This document shows, one piece after another, positions 26,139 to 34,347 of a DNA stretch of 64,000 nucleotides; position 1 is the stretch's first letter; each line of letters begins with the position of its first letter. The notes beneath the pieces were generated by a model, which saw nothing but the letters and a program-made list of their open reading frames with translations, was not told the DNA's origin and ran no database searches. A program made the translations under genes and the position numbers. The stretch is from JBCBWG01 sp038523925. GTDB taxonomy: Bacteria; Pseudomonadota; Alphaproteobacteria; Rhizobiales; Hyphomicrobiaceae. The stretch is from NCBI GenBank assembly GCA_038523925.1, contig JBCBIY010000015.1, forward strand, positions 1 to 64,000. Direction: 5' to 3'.

Positions 26139-27230
26139 ATGCGAGCTGATGCTCACCCCCGACAGTCGGAACGCCTGGCCGCCCTGCGTAGCTTTGGCAT
26201 TCTCGACACGCCGAGAGAGCGTGATTTCGACGAGGTCGTCGAACTCATCGCAACGATCTGCGAGGCGCCGATTGCAGTTGTGAATTTGATTGATGAACAT
26301 CGGCAATGGTTCAAGGCCGAGGTTGGACTGGGCGTCCGTGAAACCCCACTCGAGACCTCTATTTGTTCCCACGTGATCTTGATACCGGGCCTGACCATCA
26401 TCCCTGACACGCTCAATGACCCGCGTTGCAACGACAATCCACTTTGCCTGGACGAACCCAACCTTCGCTTTTACGCCGGCATGTGTCTTCAAACCGACAA
26501 AGGGCTGCCGATCGGCACGCTGTGCGTCTTAGACACCAAGCCCCGGGAGCTATCCGAGCTGCAAAAGCAGGCTCTTCAAGTGATGGGCCGGCAGGTCATG
26601 CGGCAGATTGAGCTCTCCAAAGCGCTCCATTTGTCCGATTTGCAGCGTAAGGAAGTCGACCATCGGGTCAAAAATTCACTGTCGATTATTAGCGCAACGT
26701 TATCTATGCAAGCGCGCCAAGTCAGTGATCGTGCTGCAGCAGACGCTCTTTCAAAGGCGCGCAATCGCATTACCGCCATAGGGCAGGTGCACGAGCAACT
26801 ACAACAAGCAGCCGAGCATGGCCGCATCGAAGTTGAGACGTTCTTTGGCGGCCTGAAAGCCGCTTTGTCAGAAGCGGCGCCTGCGGACACTGAGATCATC
26901 GTTGTCATGCCAGATGTCAAAGTCGCCACAGAAGACGCAGTTCATCTCGGTATCGTCACGAACGAACTGATTACGAATTCCATGAAGCATGGCTGCACCG
27001 ACGGTCCGCTGCTGGTAACACTTACTGGTCGAACAGAAGCCGGCCGATTAGTTATTGAAGTATCTGATAACGGGCCTGGGCTCCCCGAGGATTTTAATCC
27101 AGAGAAGCGTTCCGGTCTTGGTCTGAAGGTGTGTCATAAACTCGTTGAGTCCCTGGGCGGTCAATTAACGTGGACGACCTCGCAAGAAGGGACATGCTTC
27201 CAATTCTCGGTTCCAATCAAGGTGTCTTAA
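26139..27230 (+). CDS. GAF-domain HWE/HisKA_2 sensor histidine kinase
   Basis: A soluble 363-residue kinase. A GAF domain (about 25-155, with ICEAPIAVVNLIDEHRQWFK and SICSHVI) precedes a HisKA_2-type phosphoacceptor region, KEVDHRVKNSLSIISATLSM, with His near 175. The ATPase domain has N-box TNELITNSMKHG (about 274-285), G1 DNGPGLPED (about 310) and G2 SGLGLKVCHK. This kinase class is typical of alphaproteobacterial light, redox and general stress sensing. No response regulator or sigma-factor gene is adjacent, so it is an orphan here. It is preceded by AAAGGTAGG and flanked on both sides by copies of the dispersed repeat. Confidence 0.9.
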   Translation: MRADAHPRQSERLAALRSFGILDTPRERDFDEVVELIATICEAPIAVVNLIDEHRQWFKAEVGLGVRETPLETSICSHVILIPGLTIIPDTLNDPRCNDNPLCLDEPNLRFYAGMCLQTDKGLPIGTLCVLDTKPRELSELQKQALQVMGRQVMRQIELSKALHLSDLQRKEVDHRVKNSLSIISATLSMQARQVSDRAAADALSKARNRITAIGQVHEQLQQAAEHGRIEVETFFGGLKAALSEAAPADTEIIVVMPDVKVATEDAVHLGIVTNELITNSMKHGCTDGPLLVTLTGRTEAGRLVIEVSDNGPGLPEDFNPEKRSGLGLKVCHKLVESLGGQLTWTTSQEGTCFQFSVPIKVS

Positions 27231-27263
27231 CAGTGGCCCTCGCTCAGTCTCGCCGCCCTTTAA

Positions 27264-27323
27264 GGCGTGGCCGCAGAGCGCGGTGCTGAAGTCATCGACT
27301 GGCCAGCCGACCGCGGCGATGGA
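27264..27323 (+). pseudogene. remnant of an AAC(3)-I acetyltransferase
   Basis: Twenty codons read GVAAERGAEVIDWPADRGDG, against GVAAERGADVIYVQADRGDA in the intact gene at 21692-21751; the DNA is also alike. A TAA sits directly before the first codon, and the rest of the gene is missing. Together with copy C of the repeat 46 bp downstream, this shows that the 3' end of the gene plus its flank was duplicated and then decayed. Confidence 0.75.
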
Positions 27324-27369
27324 CGGTCGAACGCAAAGCCTTCGCTCCCAGCGCGACCGCGTACCACGA

Positions 27370-27572
27370 CCCGTCGGTCGAAGTCTGAGCGGTGACGTCG
27401 CCGCAAGTGAAGACGTGCGTGCCGTGGCACTGCCCAGCCATTGGGGTCATGTGGCTCCTCCACCGAGGACGCCAAAGTCGATGGCCCGACGCGCTGCCGC
27501 GCCAGAACACTTTGCCTGCCGTCCACTCGGCATTCAGAACCGGACGAAGATGGCGCTTCGGCTCCGGGCCAC
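27370..27572 (+). repeat. dispersed intergenic repeat, copy C
   Basis: It is homologous to copy A over its length: 27462-27572 aligns gap-free with 21967-22077 at about 72 per cent identity counted by hand, and the preceding 90 or so bases align with small gaps. With the acetyltransferase remnant just upstream, it accounts for most of the gene-free interval 27231-27778. The last 200 bp of that interval show nothing I can assign. Confidence 0.7.
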
Positions 27573-27778
27573 GAGGCGACGACGCCGGACCTTGAGTGCG
27601 AAGCTAGATTGTCCGCATCGACCAACTGCGGACATGGCTCTGGATGATCGAGATTGCGATTTGACCCGTCGACCTTATCGAAGAGGGGTTCGCTTTGGCA
27701 TTTTATAGAGCGGCATGAGAGGTCCGTCATTTGGGCGGCCTTGCCGGTGGCGATCACCCCCGCGACACCACCTGACAG

Positions 27779-29272
27779 CTAAGATGCAAGCAGTCCCGCC
27801 TCGAGAATTTTCATTGTAGCACCAGCGCGTGTTCGGACACCGAGCTTGCGATAAACGTTCTCCAAATGCGTGCCCACGGTCTTGGGTGAGAGGTCCAGCA
27901 AACCGGCGATCTGCTTGTTGGTCAGTCCCTTGGCAAGGAAAGCTGCAACCTCTTTTTCGCGATCAGTGAGATTCGGGAGAGAGCTGGATTCGAGAACGGT
28001 AGAGACCCGGCGAACGTTACCCGTTATGACGTCTTGTGCCGTCGCAATGATGGCGTCATCGAAGCGGTTCGTGCCAACCTCGCCAACCAAGAATGCCTGC
28101 AGAGCCTTGCGACGTGTCGCACAATCCGCCTGGGGCGAATATGGAGCTGCCGTTTCTCCAAGTGCAACGGCCAACTGCACAATGCGCGCTTCAGTCGAGA
28201 TGGAAGACGCTGTCAATCCACGATGGCCGCCACTACCGTCCAGACGCTCATATGCGAGAGATGCAATGCGCGCCTCGTCCGCCAGCCCCGGACTCCGGGA
28301 CAGGATCCGTTCGGTCCAATGGGGAGCTAATCTGCGCGCCTCGCTCTGCGTTTGCGCGGCAGTCGTGATTTCTGCGCTCGGCACGGCAACGAAACCGAGC
28401 TGGCTCAGGCTTGCTGCACGCCTGACGCGCTCGCACACATTGTGTTCTTGCCCAAGCCCGTGAGCTATTGCTTGCGCATAACGACCAGCCAAACGTCCGA
28501 GGCCAACACGTTCCGGTTGCTTTAAGTCGGCATAGTCGCTCAGCAACTCGCACATATGGTCGATACCAAAGGTCGGCGCGCTCGCACCGATTGCACAACA
28601 TTTCAGAGCATAATCGACGATGCTTACCTTTGAAGCTTCAGCAAGCCAGTGTGCTCCTTCCTTTCCAACAATCGTTGCAATGTGTGGATCGTAGATCCGT
28701 CCTCCACGTGACTGGATGAGAACGCTGGCCCGGGTTGCACCGTAGTTGCGAGAGAAAACTTCAAGGTCGCTCGCTGCCGACACAAACTGCGCGCACATAT
28801 GAATGGCATCACCGCGCTTGATGCCTGGAAATCCGCTTCCATCCCAATTCTCGAAGAGATCGACAATGCTATTTGCAAGGCGTTCGTCAAAACTTGCGCG
28901 TTTTGAGATCTCGATCGCCGCGTCACAATGCATTTCTGCCAAAGGCTGAACCAGACTGTGGATCGAGACGGTCGGCGGCTCTTTTGATACGAACGGATTT
29001 CGGTCAGCAATGAGTTCGCTTCGTCCCCGGATGTCATCTCCGAGTAGTTCGGCAAACTCGCGCGCATTCGCAGTGCAGCCTGCCCATCGGATCATCGCAA
29101 GTTGAGCGCTCGCGGATCGTGTCCAGATCGGCGCGCCGGCCCTTTCAGCAATGCGCGCAGCCAGAATGGCAGTGAGCGGAGAGTGTTGTGGCGGCTGCCC
29201 CATGCTCAGGTCTCCGGCAAAGGCAATCGCGCCCAAAAACTGTTCCTGCACAGCCAAGCACCTCGCTGTCAT
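27779..29272 (-). CDS. LuxR-type regulator with degenerate HD-GYP domains
   Basis: A 497-residue protein. Most of it looks like two HD-GYP-type halves: GAIAFAGDLSMGQPPQHSPL near the N-terminus, NWDGSGFPGIKRGDAI near 150 and YERLDGSGGHRGL near 350, both resembling the GYP region. The catalytic HD pairs are not visible: the corresponding places read WAGCTANAREF and LSQLGFVAVP. The C-terminus (about 435-490) is a LuxR HTH, LTDREKEVAAFLAKGLTNKQ then LSPKTVGTHLENVYRKLGV. It is therefore more likely a ligand sensor and transcription factor than a cyclic-di-GMP phosphodiesterase. I chose the ATG at 29272; a TTG at 29293 is possible. Confidence 0.82.
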   Translation of the reverse strand: MTARCLAVQEQFLGAIAFAGDLSMGQPPQHSPLTAILAARIAERAGAPIWTRSASAQLAMIRWAGCTANAREFAELLGDDIRGRSELIADRNPFVSKEPPTVSIHSLVQPLAEMHCDAAIEISKRASFDERLANSIVDLFENWDGSGFPGIKRGDAIHMCAQFVSAASDLEVFSRNYGATRASVLIQSRGGRIYDPHIATIVGKEGAHWLAEASKVSIVDYALKCCAIGASAPTFGIDHMCELLSDYADLKQPERVGLGRLAGRYAQAIAHGLGQEHNVCERVRRAASLSQLGFVAVPSAEITTAAQTQSEARRLAPHWTERILSRSPGLADEARIASLAYERLDGSGGHRGLTASSISTEARIVQLAVALGETAAPYSPQADCATRRKALQAFLVGEVGTNRFDDAIIATAQDVITGNVRRVSTVLESSSLPNLTDREKEVAAFLAKGLTNKQIAGLLDLSPKTVGTHLENVYRKLGVRTRAGATMKILEAGLLAS

Positions 29273-29420
29273 GAGCGTCACTCTCTCGATCAAACCTGAT
29301 TACCATCATAACGCGTGAAAGCCCTCAGGCATTTGCCCGATACTTTTGCAACGACACGCCCGTTAGACCGAAACCGTGCGCAACAGAAGGAGCGCACGGA
29401 TCACGAGGAGTCTGATAAAC

Positions 29421-30023
29421 ATGATTAGAAGTTTAGTTGCTGCCGCTTGTGCAAGCACTCTGTTGTCCATGTCTCTCAGCACAGCAGCCGAGGCGGCCGG
29501 TGTACGTGTTCGAGGGGCTATCAAGGCGATTTCCGACAACTCTGTCACGGTCGCGACGTCTGCCGGCCAGGATGTCAAGGTGAAGCTCGCGAATCCGGTT
29601 GTTCTCCTTTATCGCGACATCGCCTTTTCAGAGGTTCCCAAGAACGCGTACGTCGCGGTTCCTTCGATCGCGGCACCGGACGGCGCGCGGCGCGCTTTGG
29701 GACTTATTGTCTTTCCCGAAAAAATGAGAGGTCTCAACGAAGGCTTCAAAGCCTGGGATCTCGGGACAGAAAGCAAGATGACAAACGCCACGCTTGCAAA
29801 GGTCACTGACAAGGGCGGTGAACGTGTCCTGACCGTCACCTATGGGGCCACATCACAAAAGGTTCTTGTGCCTCGGTACGTCCCAATTACGACGTTCGCA
29901 CCGGCACCTGATCGCAAACTAGAGGTCGGCCTAAACGTCGTGATTTTTGCCGATGATAAGACCGGCGCGCTGACCGGCAAGTTTGTCGGCGTGCACGAGA
30001 ATGGTGACCTGCCACCTATCTGA
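29421..30023 (+). CDS. exported beta-rich protein of unknown function, first gene of the molybdoenzyme operon
   Basis: A 200-residue protein with a signal peptide (about 1-26, ending STAAEAA) and a mature part that starts like an OB-fold/DUF5666 protein: VRVRGAIKAISDNSVTVAT, a pattern of short beta strands. No metal or cofactor motif is clear. The ATG at 29421 has GAGGAG upstream. It is followed, 34-40 bp later, by a cytochrome b gene and a molybdopterin oxidoreductase gene on the same strand, so a periplasmic role alongside that redox pair is inferred, not shown. Confidence 0.7.
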   Translation: MIRSLVAAACASTLLSMSLSTAAEAAGVRVRGAIKAISDNSVTVATSAGQDVKVKLANPVVLLYRDIAFSEVPKNAYVAVPSIAAPDGARRALGLIVFPEKMRGLNEGFKAWDLGTESKMTNATLAKVTDKGGERVLTVTYGATSQKVLVPRYVPITTFAPAPDRKLEVGLNVVIFADDKTGALTGKFVGVHENGDLPPI

Positions 30024-30057
30024 CGAAAGGTCCGTGACACGTTAAGAGCAAAGGCAA

Positions 30058-30696
30058 GTGAGCATGCGCCAGATTAAACATAGATCGCCACATGCCCTAT
30101 GGCTTCGTCTGGCGCACTGGACACTTGCCATCTCGACACTCGGTCTCATATCCAGCGGGTTTGCAATCTTCAACGCGGCACCGTTCTACGACATCTCATT
30201 CCCAACTGTGATTGCGCTGGGCACTGACCTCACAGGTGCGCTCCGCTGGCACTTTCTCTTCATTTGGACATTCGCCGGAAGTCTGTCCCTGCTGATACTG
30301 GGGCGGCTTATTAAAACACGGAGTGCGCCGCCACTCATCCCGATCCGCGCGTCGAAGGTGCGGGTTGAGATTGTGGATACCTTTCGACTGAAGCTGGCTC
30401 ATCAGCCGGGCGTGTACATTCACACACAACGGCTCCTCTACTTGGGTTGCTTTGCCTTACTTGCACTCGCGCTCCTTTCAGGCCTCGTTCTCTGGAAGCC
30501 TGTCCAGCTTCAGGCGCTGGCTTCGGTCGTCGGCGGATATGAGCTCGCTAGGCGCATACACTTTTGGTCAATGACCGGGCTGGGTGCCTTTATTGCGGTT
30601 CACCTCACAATGGTTCTCGTCGCGCCCTCAACGCTTCTGGGCATGCTGTTTGGCGCCCGAGTGCCTCGGAGTGAGAAAAGTTCGGAAAAATCATGA
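30058..30696 (+). CDS. cytochrome b561-type membrane subunit
   Basis: A 212-residue membrane protein with four helices and heme-ligand candidates in the right places: His-20 (RLAHWTLA), His-65 (RWHFLF), His-168 (RRIHFW) and His-182 (AVHLTM). This is the di-heme cytochrome b pattern of formate, thiosulfate and YedZ-like subunits that link a periplasmic enzyme to the quinone pool. Either GTG 30058 or ATG 30064 could be the start. Its stop overlaps the start of the molybdopterin oxidoreductase gene (ATGA), so the products almost certainly form one complex. Confidence 0.88.
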   Translation: MSMRQIKHRSPHALWLRLAHWTLAISTLGLISSGFAIFNAAPFYDISFPTVIALGTDLTGALRWHFLFIWTFAGSLSLLILGRLIKTRSAPPLIPIRASKVRVEIVDTFRLKLAHQPGVYIHTQRLLYLGCFALLALALLSGLVLWKPVQLQALASVVGGYELARRIHFWSMTGLGAFIAVHLTMVLVAPSTLLGMLFGARVPRSEKSSEKS

Positions 30697-31406
30697 CAGA
30701 GAGACTGCAACCGACACGTCGGGGGGTGATTGGCGGCCTAGCCGGAATGACACTTGCCGGTGGCGCAGCGGCCGTTCTCTCGATCCCAGTGATGCGACGC
30801 CCGCTCTTGGATGCCGCATCACAATGGAACGATAAGGTCCAAGCTGCGCTGTTTCAGCCGGATCGTCTTGCGCCTCTTTATCAAGAAACTGAAATCACAC
30901 GCCCGTTCAGATACAACGCGTTTTACCCGGAAGCCTACGCCCCGAAACTTGATCCTGACACATGGCGACTTGGTGTGAGTGGCCGGGTTGCAAGAGGAAC
31001 ATCTTTCCAACTGGACGACCTGCGGCGCATGCCGCAAGAGGCACAGGTCACCCGTCTCATCTGTATTGAGGGATGGAGCGCCGTCGGCAAGTGGTCGGGT
31101 GTCAGGCTTGGGCGGTTGCTCGATTTGGTTGGTGGTGATGCTGAAGCCCGCTATGTCAAGTTTGAATGCGCTGAAGGCTATACCACATCCATCGACATGG
31201 CATCGGCGAGACATCCACAAACGATCCTCGCGCTTGATTTTCTCGATCAGCCTTTGCCGAGGGCGTTTGGCGCACCTTTGCGTCTCCGCATCCCAACCAA
31301 ACTCGGATTCAAGAACGCAAAATACATCACCAAGATCATCGTCACCAATGACTATCCCGGCGGCTATTGGGAGGATCAGGGCTATAACTGGTTCGCCGGT
31401 CTGTAG
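30693..31406 (+). CDS. Tat-exported molybdopterin-dependent oxidoreductase (sulfite oxidase/YedY fold)
   Basis: A 237-residue enzyme of the sulfite oxidase superfamily. A Tat signal starts TRRGVIGGLAGMTL. The molybdenum-ligating cysteine is Cys-124 in RLICIEGWSAVGKWSGV, and PLRLRIPTKLGFKNAKYI near the C-terminus contacts the cofactor in relatives. The C-terminal dimerisation domain of true sulfite oxidases is absent, so it is closer to MsrP (YedY). MsrP repairs methionine sulfoxide with electrons from a membrane heme subunit; the partner here is the overlapping cytochrome b gene. The substrate is not decided by the sequence. Confidence 0.88.
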   Translation: MTERLQPTRRGVIGGLAGMTLAGGAAAVLSIPVMRRPLLDAASQWNDKVQAALFQPDRLAPLYQETEITRPFRYNAFYPEAYAPKLDPDTWRLGVSGRVARGTSFQLDDLRRMPQEAQVTRLICIEGWSAVGKWSGVRLGRLLDLVGGDAEARYVKFECAEGYTTSIDMASARHPQTILALDFLDQPLPRAFGAPLRLRIPTKLGFKNAKYITKIIVTNDYPGGYWEDQGYNWFAGL

Positions 31407-31464
31407 TCGTCCTCATGACGAGCGCTATGAAACGGATCGGCAATGTCCGCACCGGACCATCTTG

Positions 31465-31534
31465 GGCCGTTCTGTATAACGCCACGTCGCCTGCTTTGTT
31501 GTTGAATGCGGACATGAGTGGCGGTGGCGATGAA
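31465..31534 (+). repeat. dispersed repeat unit 2, copy 2
   Basis: It matches 25820-25889 without gaps (about 48 of 70 bases by hand count). It lies in the short gene-free interval after the molybdopterin oxidoreductase gene. Confidence 0.5.
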
Positions 31535-31594
31535 ACCCAAGCTGACCATTCCACGGAAAGCGTCGACGGCTGGTTGGCCGCCGACGCCGTGTGG

Positions 31595-31933
31595 TCAGTT
31601 CGTTTGCTTCAGCTCGGTATAGTCTCCGCGAATGCGTAGGGTTACGGTGATGTCCTGCTTGTCGCGGTTTCGCCAGAACCAGCCGTGTTCACCGGCGAAC
31701 GGCGCTGTCATGGTGCCGGCGCCCTCGGTCTTGCCGCGTCCCTTCTCGTAGGTATGTGACTTGCCGCCGCCGTGCGCGTGCAGATCGAAGTTCACCCGTC
31801 CGCCTTCGCCAGACCACTGGTATTCCGCCGATGCACGTTCGGCCATCACCAGTTTGATTTCTGCTGACGCGCCCGGCTTCAGCGTGAAGGTAACGTCGTC
31901 TTTCCATGCGTCTTGTGCATGAGCCGACGGCAC
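31595..31933 (-). pseudogene. 5'-truncated 'transmembrane anchor' type periplasmic protein
   Basis: About 112 codons encode the C-terminal domain of proteins often annotated as transmembrane anchor proteins: TFTLKPGASAEIKLVMAERA, EGGRVNFDLHAHGGG, SYEKGRG-like HTYEKGRGK and GEHGWFWRNRD near the end. Full-length relatives begin with a cytoplasmic stretch and one membrane helix; here the only start is a GTG at 31933 followed by PSAHAQ, which looks like the end of a signal or linker. The upstream frame stays open only to a TGA shortly before and contains no membrane helix. I read it as having lost its N-terminal part, possibly by deletion against the neighbouring His-rich gene. It could still be expressed. 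Confidence 0.55.
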
Positions 31934-32277
31934 GAGTGCTTCAAACAGCCACTCGAACGCGCTCGACTGCGGACCACCATGGGACGGGCTAATGTGCGGC
32001 GGCGCCGGAACAAGCTCGCCGTCTCCACCGCGTGCATCACGATATAGCTGTGATCATGATCGGCCGCATCGTGGCTGTGGCCGTGCAATGCCCAAAGAAG
32101 GTCTTCAAGCTCGCCGTGGCTGTGACCGTGTTCGGCAACCAACTCTGCGTGGGCCTGGTCAGCGGCGCCAAGCATCGGGGCGTGGGTGTAGGCTGGCAAA
32201 ACGGACTAGACCAAAACGCCGATCCCGACGATCGCCACGAAACCCCGACAGGTCGAGGAGCGGAAGATTGTATGCAA
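31879..32277 (-). pseudogene. broken His-rich exported metal-related protein
   Basis: The segment from 32199 reads LPAYTHAPMLGAADQAHAEL, then EHGHSHGELEDLLWALHGHS, HDAADHDHS, a pattern of small His-rich exported proteins beside metal efflux genes. Just upstream in the same frame is a signal-like FVAIVGIGVLV, but TAG at 32206-32208 separates the two. The end is also abnormal: after DHDHS the frame runs as RRRR-rich sequence into the truncated anchor gene. So it has a nonsense codon near the signal peptide and a doubtful 3' end. A TTG at 32277 is the only possible start seen. It is divergent from the efflux gene. Confidence 0.5.
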
Positions 32278-32435
32278 CCGATACAATGAGATCTCTTCCT
32301 CGGCCGAAGCTGCCCCTGTTGTCGCCGGCGCGCACAGCGCTAAGACAACGTTCGGGACGATGCAACGAGCTTCACGCCGATGGCTCAAGATCAGGGGCAC
32401 AATGTGGCAGCTCGTTTGCTGCAGCAGGACAGACC

Positions 32436-33755
32436 ATGCTGGACGTTCTCAGCAATCGTACCTACGGCCGGCTGTTTGCGGCACAGCTCATTTCGCTGCT
32501 CGGTACCGGGCTCGCGACCGTCGCACTCGCGCTGCTTGCTTACGAGTTTGGCCCCGACGCTGCCGGGTCGATTTTGGGCACTGCCCTTGCCATCAAGATG
32601 GTGGCGTATGTGTCGGTGGCGCCCGTTGCGTCCGCGCTTGCCCAAAACGTCGAACGCCGAACGCTCTTAATCGCACTTGATGTCATCCGCGCGTTGATTG
32701 CGTTGTGTTTGCCGTTTGTGACGCAGATCTGGCAGGTCTTCGTCCTAATCTTTCTGCTTCAGTCAGCGTCGGCTGCGTTCACCCCCGCCTTCCAGGCAAC
32801 AATTCCAGACGTTTTGGAAGATGAGGAGGCCTACACAAAGGCGCTATCGCTCTCGCGCCTCGCCTACGATCTGGAGAACCTGATCAGCCCCTTGCTTGCA
32901 GCCGCGATGTTATCATTCGTCGGCTTTCACTGGCTGTTTGCCGGGACAGCGGCAGGCTTTGCCATCTCCGCGCTGCTGGTGTTGTCCGTCGCTTTGCCCA
33001 GGCTCAAGGGCCTGCATGACAAAGCTTTCGCCGAACGCCTGACCCATGGCGTTCGCATCTTTTCCCGCACGGCGCGATTGCGCGGGCTGATGGCAATTAA
33101 TCTTGCGGTGGCCGCGTCGGGCGCGCTCGTCATCGTGAATACCGTCGTCTACGTGCAGTCTGAGTTCGGCATGGATGCGCGTGCGACGGCGATCGCGCTG
33201 GCGGCGTTTGGTGGAGGCTCGATACTGGTCGCGCTGACACTTCCGCGTGTTCTCGCGCACACTGGCGATCGCCTCGTCATGTTGGCGGGCGCAACTCTTG
33301 TTACGCTGACAACCGCCGTCGCCGCATTGGTCCCAAACTACGCGATGCTACTCGTTCTGTGGGCCCTGACAGGGATCGGCTATGCCGCCGCACAGCTCCC
33401 GGTCGGACGCCTGCTTCGGCGATCTGCGGCCGCGTCGGACCGACCGGCGGTATTCGCCGCGCAGTTCGCGCTTTCACACGCCTGTTGGTTGATCACGTAT
33501 CCCGTAGCTGGATGGATCGGAAACGCTGCTGGCTTAAGCGTCGTAGCGCTGGTGCTATCCATATTGTGCGCGATCGGCAGCATCGCAGCGGTTCTGGCTT
33601 GGCCGGCGGAAACCGAGAAGCCGATCGCGCACGCGCACCATGACCTGCCAGCCGACCACCCGCACCTTACCCAGGGCGACCTGCTCGGCCCTAACCGTCA
33701 TCGCCATCCCCAGATTGTCGACGAGCTTCATGGGACCCGTACCTGGGCAGACTGA
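32436..33755 (+). CDS. MFS efflux protein with His-rich tail (NreB-like)
   Basis: A 439-residue, 12-helix major facilitator protein. The N-terminus NRTYGRLFAAQLISLLGTGL and FIFLLQSASAAFTPAFQATI are typical of the MFS_3 branch. The soluble C-terminus, HAHHDLPADHPHL and NRHRHPQIVDELH, is rich in histidine, as in the NreB nickel efflux proteins. Nickel or cobalt export is inferred from that tail and from the broken His-rich gene on the opposite strand. The ATG at 32436 follows CAGGAC. The frame is open far upstream to 31992, but that part has no homology and overlaps the opposite-strand genes. Confidence 0.82.
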   Translation: MLDVLSNRTYGRLFAAQLISLLGTGLATVALALLAYEFGPDAAGSILGTALAIKMVAYVSVAPVASALAQNVERRTLLIALDVIRALIALCLPFVTQIWQVFVLIFLLQSASAAFTPAFQATIPDVLEDEEAYTKALSLSRLAYDLENLISPLLAAAMLSFVGFHWLFAGTAAGFAISALLVLSVALPRLKGLHDKAFAERLTHGVRIFSRTARLRGLMAINLAVAASGALVIVNTVVYVQSEFGMDARATAIALAAFGGGSILVALTLPRVLAHTGDRLVMLAGATLVTLTTAVAALVPNYAMLLVLWALTGIGYAAAQLPVGRLLRRSAAASDRPAVFAAQFALSHACWLITYPVAGWIGNAAGLSVVALVLSILCAIGSIAAVLAWPAETEKPIAHAHHDLPADHPHLTQGDLLGPNRHRHPQIVDELHGTRTWAD

Positions 33756-33974
33756 GCGAGCCCGTCGCCTATGACCCGACGCGCCAGGCATGAAATTGCG
33801 CCCCCCGTCACAGCAATCACCAACAGCGGACATCCATGCGCGCTCGGCCGCAAAGGCTGTCATATCGGCAATCAAGACGGCGACCGATGTGGTGGTGTAA
33901 AACATGTCGGCCGACGTCCACGGACGCCACCGCGCGAACGCGATCAACGCGCCACAACAAAGGACTGAAGGACG

Positions 33975-34337
33975 ATGATGGATTTGGTGAGGGCGACGGG
34001 TTTGGCGGTTGCGGCTTTGATCCTGACGGCCACGCTGGCATTTGCCCATTCGAAGATGTCGACCAGCACCCCGCCAGATGGGGGCACAGCGAAGGCCGGA
34101 CTTGAGCGCTTGCAAGTGGCGTTCGAGAAGCCCGTCAGGGTCGTGCGCGTCGTCGTGAAGCGGACCGATGAGGCGAGCGACGTTCCCGTACTTGAGCCCG
34201 GCGTCTCGAAGTTCACCACGACCTACGGCGTCAAAGTCGCGCCGCTCGGTCCTGGCGCCTATCGCCTGGATTGGACGGCCGTTGCAAAGGATGGCCATGT
34301 CATGAAGGGCAAGCTTTCATTCTCAGTGACGCCCTGA
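33975..34337 (+). CDS. copC: copper resistance protein CopC
   Basis: A 120-residue periplasmic copper-binding protein. A signal peptide ends at FAHSKM, leaving the conserved mature N-terminal His of the Cu(II) site (AHSKMSTSTPPDGG); the second His is in DGHVMKGKLSFSV at the C-terminus, and the beta-sandwich core ends TFSVTP-like. It lies 10 bp upstream of a copD gene in the same direction. The two adjacent ATGs (33975, 33978) cannot be told apart. The 219 bp upstream contain no gene I can support. Confidence 0.9.
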   Translation: MMDLVRATGLAVAALILTATLAFAHSKMSTSTPPDGGTAKAGLERLQVAFEKPVRVVRVVVKRTDEASDVPVLEPGVSKFTTTYGVKVAPLGPGAYRLDWTAVAKDGHVMKGKLSFSVTP

Positions 34338-34347
34338 TGACCGTTTG

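Noticed and set aside
33771..33968. Short frames between the efflux gene and copC
   Set aside because: No ribosome site, no homology, and frames overlap on both strands.
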